The notes below the pieces were generated by a model. That model saw nothing but the letters and a program-made list of their open reading frames with translations, made no database searches and was not told the origin of the DNA. 64,000 bases of DNA. Source: Hyphomonas sp. GTDB lineage: Bacteria > Pseudomonadota > Alphaproteobacteria > Caulobacterales > Hyphomonadaceae. Positions 59,664 through 64,000 of this stretch are shown one piece after another (positions within the stretch are counted from its first letter, which is position 1; the number at the start of each line of letters is the position of its first letter). Both the position numbers and the translations under genes were made by a program. Where the stretch lies: assembly GCF_013823385.1 (NCBI RefSeq), contig NZ_PNMA01000009.1:1-64000 (forward strand), written 5' to 3'.

Positions 59664-60964
59664 CCGGCGACGGGCTCCTCCGCCCAGACCTTGCCATTCG
59701 GAAACTCATGATCGGCCATACTCTGGGGCCAGAGGTCTACCGAATAGCCCGGCGCGAGCGGGGCAAGATAGCGCCCGTCGCGGATTTCGATGGGGTTGCG
59801 GAAATGCTGGTGAAGGTGGGCGGCGTGTTCGATGACGCGGCCCTCCATCGTGCCGGAGATGCAGATATAGTCGATCATCGAGAGGTGTTGCACATATTCG
59901 CAGAGGCCGACGCCGCCCGCATGGGGGCAGACGGGGATGCCGGCCTTGTCCGCCATCAGCATCACGGCGACGACTTCATTGACGCCCGCAAGGCGGCAGG
60001 AATCGATCTGGCAGAAGCCGATGGCGCGGGCCTGCAGGAATTGTTTGAACATGACCTTGTTATGGGCGTGTTCGCCGGTGGCGAGCTGGATGGGCGCAAC
60101 CTGGCGGGCGATTTCCTTGTGGCCGAGCACATCATCCGGGCTGGTGGGTTCTTCTACCCAGTAGATGTCGTAAGGGGCAATCGCCTTGATGGCGGCAACG
60201 GCCTGGTCGATGTTCCAGACCTGGTTGGCGTCAACGCTGAGCTTGACGTCCTTGCCGAGGGTTTCGCGGAAGAGGGCGCAGCGGCGCACATCGGTGGCGA
60301 GATCGCCGCCGACCTTGATCTTGAAATGGCGCCAGCCTTCGGCATAGGCGGTTTTCAGCAGGCTGACGATCTGGGCATCAGTGTAGCCGATCCAGCCGGC
60401 GGATGTTGTGTAGGCCGGATAGCCTTCGCTGAGCAGGCGTTCGATGCGGGCGGCCTTGCCGGGCGCCTGCGCACTCAGGCGGGCGAGGGCTTCTTCCCGG
60501 CTGAGGAAGTCTGCGATGTGGCGGAAATCGATGGCGGAGACGAGCTTCTCCGGCGAGAGATCGGCCACATAGCGCCAGAGCGGCTTGCCGGCGCGCTTTG
60601 CCAGCGCGTCCCAGACGGCATTGTTCAGCGCGGCGGCGGCGAGATGGACCACGCCCTTTTCCGGGCCGAGCCAGCGATACTGGCTGTCATTCAGCAGGAG
60701 GCGCGAGGCAAGGCCGAGATCGGCTTCGAATTCGTCGAGGCTGCGGCCGATCAGATGCTTGCCGAGGCCATGAATGGCGGCGACGCAGAGATCATTCCCC
60801 CGGCCGATGGTGAAGGTGAGGCCGTTTCCATCCGGATCGCCGCCGCGCATCTTCAGCGTGGCATAGGCGCAGGAATAGTCCGGGTCCGGATTCATGGCGT
60901 CAGAGCCATGGCTATCGCGCGAGGTGGGAAAACGGATGTCGCGGGCCTCGATGGTTTCAATCAT
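59660..60964 (-). CDS. L-fuconate dehydratase (enolase superfamily)
   Basis: 'ARDIRFPTSRDSHGSDAMNPDPDYSCAYATLKM', 'KIKVGGDL', 'LSVDANQVWNIDQAV', 'WVEEPTSPDDVLGHKEI'. Confidence 0.93.
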   Translation of the reverse strand: MIETIEARDIRFPTSRDSHGSDAMNPDPDYSCAYATLKMRGGDPDGNGLTFTIGRGNDLCVAAIHGLGKHLIGRSLDEFEADLGLASRLLLNDSQYRWLGPEKGVVHLAAAALNNAVWDALAKRAGKPLWRYVADLSPEKLVSAIDFRHIADFLSREEALARLSAQAPGKAARIERLLSEGYPAYTTSAGWIGYTDAQIVSLLKTAYAEGWRHFKIKVGGDLATDVRRCALFRETLGKDVKLSVDANQVWNIDQAVAAIKAIAPYDIYWVEEPTSPDDVLGHKEIARQVAPIQLATGEHAHNKVMFKQFLQARAIGFCQIDSCRLAGVNEVVAVMLMADKAGIPVCPHAGGVGLCEYVQHLSMIDYICISGTMEGRVIEHAAHLHQHFRNPIEIRDGRYLAPLAPGYSVDLWPQSMADHEFPNGKVWAEEPVAG

Positions 60965-61145
60965 GCCTTGGGTTCCAGTGTGTCAGGGAGGGGGAGAAGG
61001 CCTGCAGGGCCGGGGCGCTGCAGGGGCGCGGGCGTTTCGGCGCGGGGGCGCGTCCGGAGCGGGGCGTCATGTTTCCTCCCTGGAATCATTTTTCACGGCC
61101 GCCTCTTGCCGGGTGGCCTCTGCGGAGATTGTTAGGTAAAGAGTG

Positions 61146-61178
61146 TTTCATATGCAAGCGGGATGTTTGTATATGAAC
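61146..61178. promoter_or_regulatory. Inverted near-repeat TTTCATATGCAA...TTGTATATGAAC in the divergent promoter region, candidate operator
   Basis: Half-sites at 61146-61157 and 61167-61178. The TATATGAAC core recurs upstream of the IclR-family gene (62388-62396). Confidence 0.5.
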
Positions 61179-61240
61179 CTTAAATGACCTCGCGTCAGGC
61201 GGCGCGAAGTGGCAGGCTGAGGGCGGGAACGCGGGAGGAA

Positions 61241-61573
61241 ATGATGCAGCGCAAGGCGATGATGATCCGGCTGAAGCCGGAAAAGATTTCGGAATACAAG
61301 GCGCTGCACGCCAATGCCTGGCCCGCGATCCTGCGGCAGATCACGGCCTGCAATATCCGCAATTACAGCATCTTCCTGCGCGAGCCGGAGAATCTGCTGG
61401 TCGGCATGTTCGAATATCACGGCAGCGATTATGAGGCCGACATGAAGGCGATGGCGGAGGATCCAGAGACCCGGCGCTGGTGGGCGCTGACCGATCCGTG
61501 CCAGAGCCCGCTGGAGTCAGCCGCGCCGGGCGAGTGGTGGGCGCCGATGGAAGAAGTGTTCCATCACGATTGA
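61241..61573 (+). CDS. L-rhamnose/L-fucose mutarotase family protein
   Basis: 'MIRLKPEKISEYKALHANAWPAILRQITACNIRNYSIFLREPENLLVGMFEYHGSDYEADMKAMAEDPETRRWWALTDPCQSPL'. Confidence 0.92.
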   Translation: MMQRKAMMIRLKPEKISEYKALHANAWPAILRQITACNIRNYSIFLREPENLLVGMFEYHGSDYEADMKAMAEDPETRRWWALTDPCQSPLESAAPGEWWAPMEEVFHHD

Positions 61574-61582
61574 TTCTTCGCC

Positions 61583-62350
61583 TTAGCGGGGCGCGTGGCC
61601 CAGCGTGGCGGAGATGCGCGCGGCGGTTTCGGCCACGAGATGGGGCGCCTCTTCCAGCGAGACGCGGGCGCGGCGGGTGACCACGAAGGGTACGGTGAGG
61701 CTGGCGACGGCGCCGCGGCTGGTGGCATCGAAGATCGGCGCGCCGATATCGGTCACGCCATCGACCATGCGGGAGGGCATGCAGACAAAGCCCTTCTCGC
61801 GCACGTCTCTGGTCTGCGCATAGAGGGTTTCAAGCTCTGCGGCGGTGGCGCCGGCGGCTTTCAGGTCTTCCACCATCTTGGCCTCATGCACGGGGGAGGC
61901 GAAGGCAAAGAGCACAAGGCCAGAGGCGGATTTCATGATCGAGCGGCGATGGCCGAGGCGGACGCTGAAGCCGACATCATCCGGGCTTTCCGTCCGTGCA
62001 ATGACGACGATCTGATCGGAGCTGACCACGGCGAGCTGAATCGACTGCATCATGCGGGAGGCCAGCGCCGACATTTCCGGCAGGGCCGCCTCATGCAGGT
62101 CCATCTTCGGCGGCGAGCGCATGCCGACTTCGAACAGGCGGTTGGACAGTTGCAGCTTTTCCGGATCGTCCGTACGCTCCACATAGCCGCGCATTTCGAG
62201 CACGACGACCATGCGGTAAATCTCGCTGCGGGAGCGGCCGAGATTGCGGGCGATATCGGAGATGGATTGCGGCGTGCGCAGGCTGGCCAGGCATTCGAGA
62301 ATATCGAGGCCTTTTTCCAGGGCGGGGGCTTTGTAGGGCGCTTCCGTCAT
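61583..62350 (-). CDS. IclR family transcriptional regulator
   Basis: 'ALEKGLDILECLASLRTPQSISDIARNLGRSRSEIYRMVVVLEMRGYVER', IclR effector domain 'MKSASGLVLFAFASP'. Confidence 0.93.
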   Translation of the reverse strand: MTEAPYKAPALEKGLDILECLASLRTPQSISDIARNLGRSRSEIYRMVVVLEMRGYVERTDDPEKLQLSNRLFEVGMRSPPKMDLHEAALPEMSALASRMMQSIQLAVVSSDQIVVIARTESPDDVGFSVRLGHRRSIMKSASGLVLFAFASPVHEAKMVEDLKAAGATAAELETLYAQTRDVREKGFVCMPSRMVDGVTDIGAPIFDATSRGAVASLTVPFVVTRRARVSLEEAPHLVAETAARISATLGHAPR

Positions 62351-62465
62351 TGATCGCCAGTATCCTCAGATTGCTCGGGCTGTTTTATATATGAACGCAA
62401 TCTGTAAAAATATCCATGGGTGACTGGGGCAAATTTCGCGGAAAAAGCAGGCCTGGCCGCGCGGG

Positions 62466-63155
62466 TCAGGCGCCGGTCACATCCTTGGCGGCCAGCATCT
62501 GGCGGGCGGCATTTTCAGCCAGGTCCACGGCCTGTTCGATTTCATCGGCCAGTTTGCGCTTTCCCGGGGCGGTGGCCCATCTTTCGTGGGGCAGGATCAG
62601 GCATTCCACCATCAGGGCGGCGGCAAGATCGGCAAGATAGCCGGCGGCGCGGTCCAGTTTGAAGTCTGCGGCGATATATTCCGCATAGACATCTTTTTGT
62701 CCGTGTTCGTACTGTGTCCAGGCAAAGGCGAGTTCCCGGTCATGGCGCAGATTGTTCCAGAGGGCCGCGTCGGACTGCTGGGCGCTGCGGCGGATGGCGG
62801 CATAGGCGAGGGCCTCTTCCCGGAAGAATTCAAAAAAGCCCTTGCTGGCGCGCGCGGCCCAGGCGCGTTCGCGCAGTGTGTCGACCGCGACGGCGGCCAG
62901 GCTGCTGGCGAGGTCATTCTTGGAATTGAAATGCATGAACAGGGTGGTGACGTGAATGTCCGCCTCATCCGCGATGGTCTGCATCGTGGTGGCGGCAAAG
63001 CCTGTCTTGCTGAACTGTTCGAAGGCGACGTTGAGAATCTTTTCGCGCGTGCGCCGGCGCCGCTCTGTGCGCCGGGGATACTTCACCTCTGCCGCCGTTG
63101 CCGGTCCGGCCCCCTGGACGGGCTCCGGCTTTTCGGTTTTGGGAGTTTTGGCCAT
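62466..63155 (-). CDS. TetR/AcrR family transcriptional regulator
   Basis: 'RRTREKILNVAFEQFSKTGFAATTMQTIADEADIHVTTLFMHFNSKNDL'. Confidence 0.93.
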   Translation of the reverse strand: MAKTPKTEKPEPVQGAGPATAAEVKYPRRTERRRRTREKILNVAFEQFSKTGFAATTMQTIADEADIHVTTLFMHFNSKNDLASSLAAVAVDTLRERAWAARASKGFFEFFREEALAYAAIRRSAQQSDAALWNNLRHDRELAFAWTQYEHGQKDVYAEYIAADFKLDRAAGYLADLAAALMVECLILPHERWATAPGKRKLADEIEQAVDLAENAARQMLAAKDVTGA

Positions 63156-63218
63156 TGAAAGTCTCTTGTCCAGGATCAGGGTGGTCTGCGGGTTAGTCTA
63201 GGATGGAACGCCGGGGCG

Positions 63219-64000
63219 TCAAAGTTGTTCGGCCCTTTTGCGCGCCAGTGTTTCAACAGCCCTTTCATGATCCTGCTTTGATACGGGATAAAAACTCATG
63301 ATGATGAGGGCCGCCGAAGTGAAGATGAAGGTTGCCACTGTCAGCGCCAGTGCCAGATCATTCACCGTCGTGAGGTCTACGGCGCCCGGTTTAGCGTCAT
63401 TCGGGAAGCCTACAAGCGTCAGCAGCAGGCCGGACACCAGAACGCCCATTCCCGACACGGTCTTTCCAATGAAGGTGGCGGCCGAAAACAGGAGGCCTTC
63501 GGATTGCCGGCCGGTGGTAAGCTGAATCTGGTCGGTGGCGTCAGCGATCATCGAGGCTGTGAGGATCGCCGCAGCGACCACCGACATGGCCACCACCGCC
63601 TGGAAGAGGAACAGCGAGGGCAGCAGGGCAGAGTTCCCATTCTCCGGGAACAGACCACCGAGCCGCAACAGCACGGGAACCACGATGCCGGTCAGCGTGA
63701 CGGCGAACAGCGTCAGCGTGGTCCATTTCTTGCCGAAGGTTCTGGACAGGGGAAGCGCAATCACCAGGGCGAGAACGACGCCGAGCAGGCCGGCCGAGGT
63801 GAGCACCGCGATCTGGTCGCTGGTCAGCTCCCAGAAATAGGTCTGCATGTAGATGGTGAGCGCCGCGTTGAGGCCGCCGGCCATGGAGCCGAAGATGCTG
63901 CCGATGAAGATGGGCGCGTTCACGCGGTGGAAGAGCGTGGCAAACATCTCCCTGATGGTTTGCAGGAAGGGTTTGCGCTCAGGCGGCGGGGGAGTGAGGA
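63219..64000 (-). CDS. MFS (GPH-type) transporter, N-terminus beyond window edge
   Basis: Multiple TM segments; the frame stays open through 64000, so the gene is truncated by the window. Confidence 0.85.
   Translation of the reverse strand, partial: LTPPPPERKPFLQTIREMFATLFHRVNAPIFIGSIFGSMAGGLNAALTIYMQTYFWELTSDQIAVLTSAGLLGVVLALVIALPLSRTFGKKWTTLTLFAVTLTGIVVPVLLRLGGLFPENGNSALLPSLFLFQAVVAMSVVAAAILTASMIADATDQIQLTTGRQSEGLLFSAATFIGKTVSGMGVLVSGLLLTLVGFPNDAKPGAVDLTTVNDLALALTVATFIFTSAALIIMSFYPVSKQDHERAVETLARKRAEQL

Overview
Window from a high-GC alphaproteobacterial chromosome. Gene content and order look Hyphomonadaceae/Caulobacterales-like, but that taxonomy is an inference. (1) ~1-3.2 kb: AT-richer, decayed end of an integrated element. 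It holds an intact two-gene unit (a protein with an HEPN-type RNxxxH motif plus a GIY-YIG/MUG113-like protein), a frameshifted tyrosine integrase with 12-bp iterons, and a frameshifted hipBA remnant with a perfect operator-like palindrome. (2) ~4.4-14 kb: stress/signalling cluster with a 1457-aa CheB-CheR-PAS-HK-REC-REC-LuxR fusion, DUF883 and holin-X-like membrane proteins, a sigma-70 family factor, DUF4398/OmpA proteins and a Crp/Fnr regulator. (3) 15-19.4 kb: ABC exporter (ATPase, FtsX-type permease, HlyD-like adaptor), followed by an SDR and a P2-type ATPase. (4) 23.5-32 kb: FecI-like sigma, FecR, STN-containing TonB-dependent receptor, penicillin-acylase-family lipoprotein and CRTAC1/FG-GAP lipoprotein, all co-directional. 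(5) 32-54 kb: mostly housekeeping (dnaB, rplI-rpsR-rpsF, fabD-fabG-acpP-fabF-mltG-yicC-gmk, rsmA-pdxA-surA-lptD, dprA, plsY). (6) 54.4-55.5 kb: a PIN-toxin/AbrB-antitoxin pair flanked by directly repeated palindromic elements. (7) 56.2-62.4 kb: a near-complete non-phosphorylative L-fucose catabolic cassette with an IclR regulator, then TetR and a truncated MFS transporter. No rRNA, tRNA or CRISPR array was recognised. The best candidates for undescribed biology are the HEPN/GIY-YIG pair, the sigma/FecR/receptor/acylase/CRTAC1 operon, the all-in-one CheB-CheR-HK-LuxR protein, and the repeat-bracketed toxin-antitoxin cassette.
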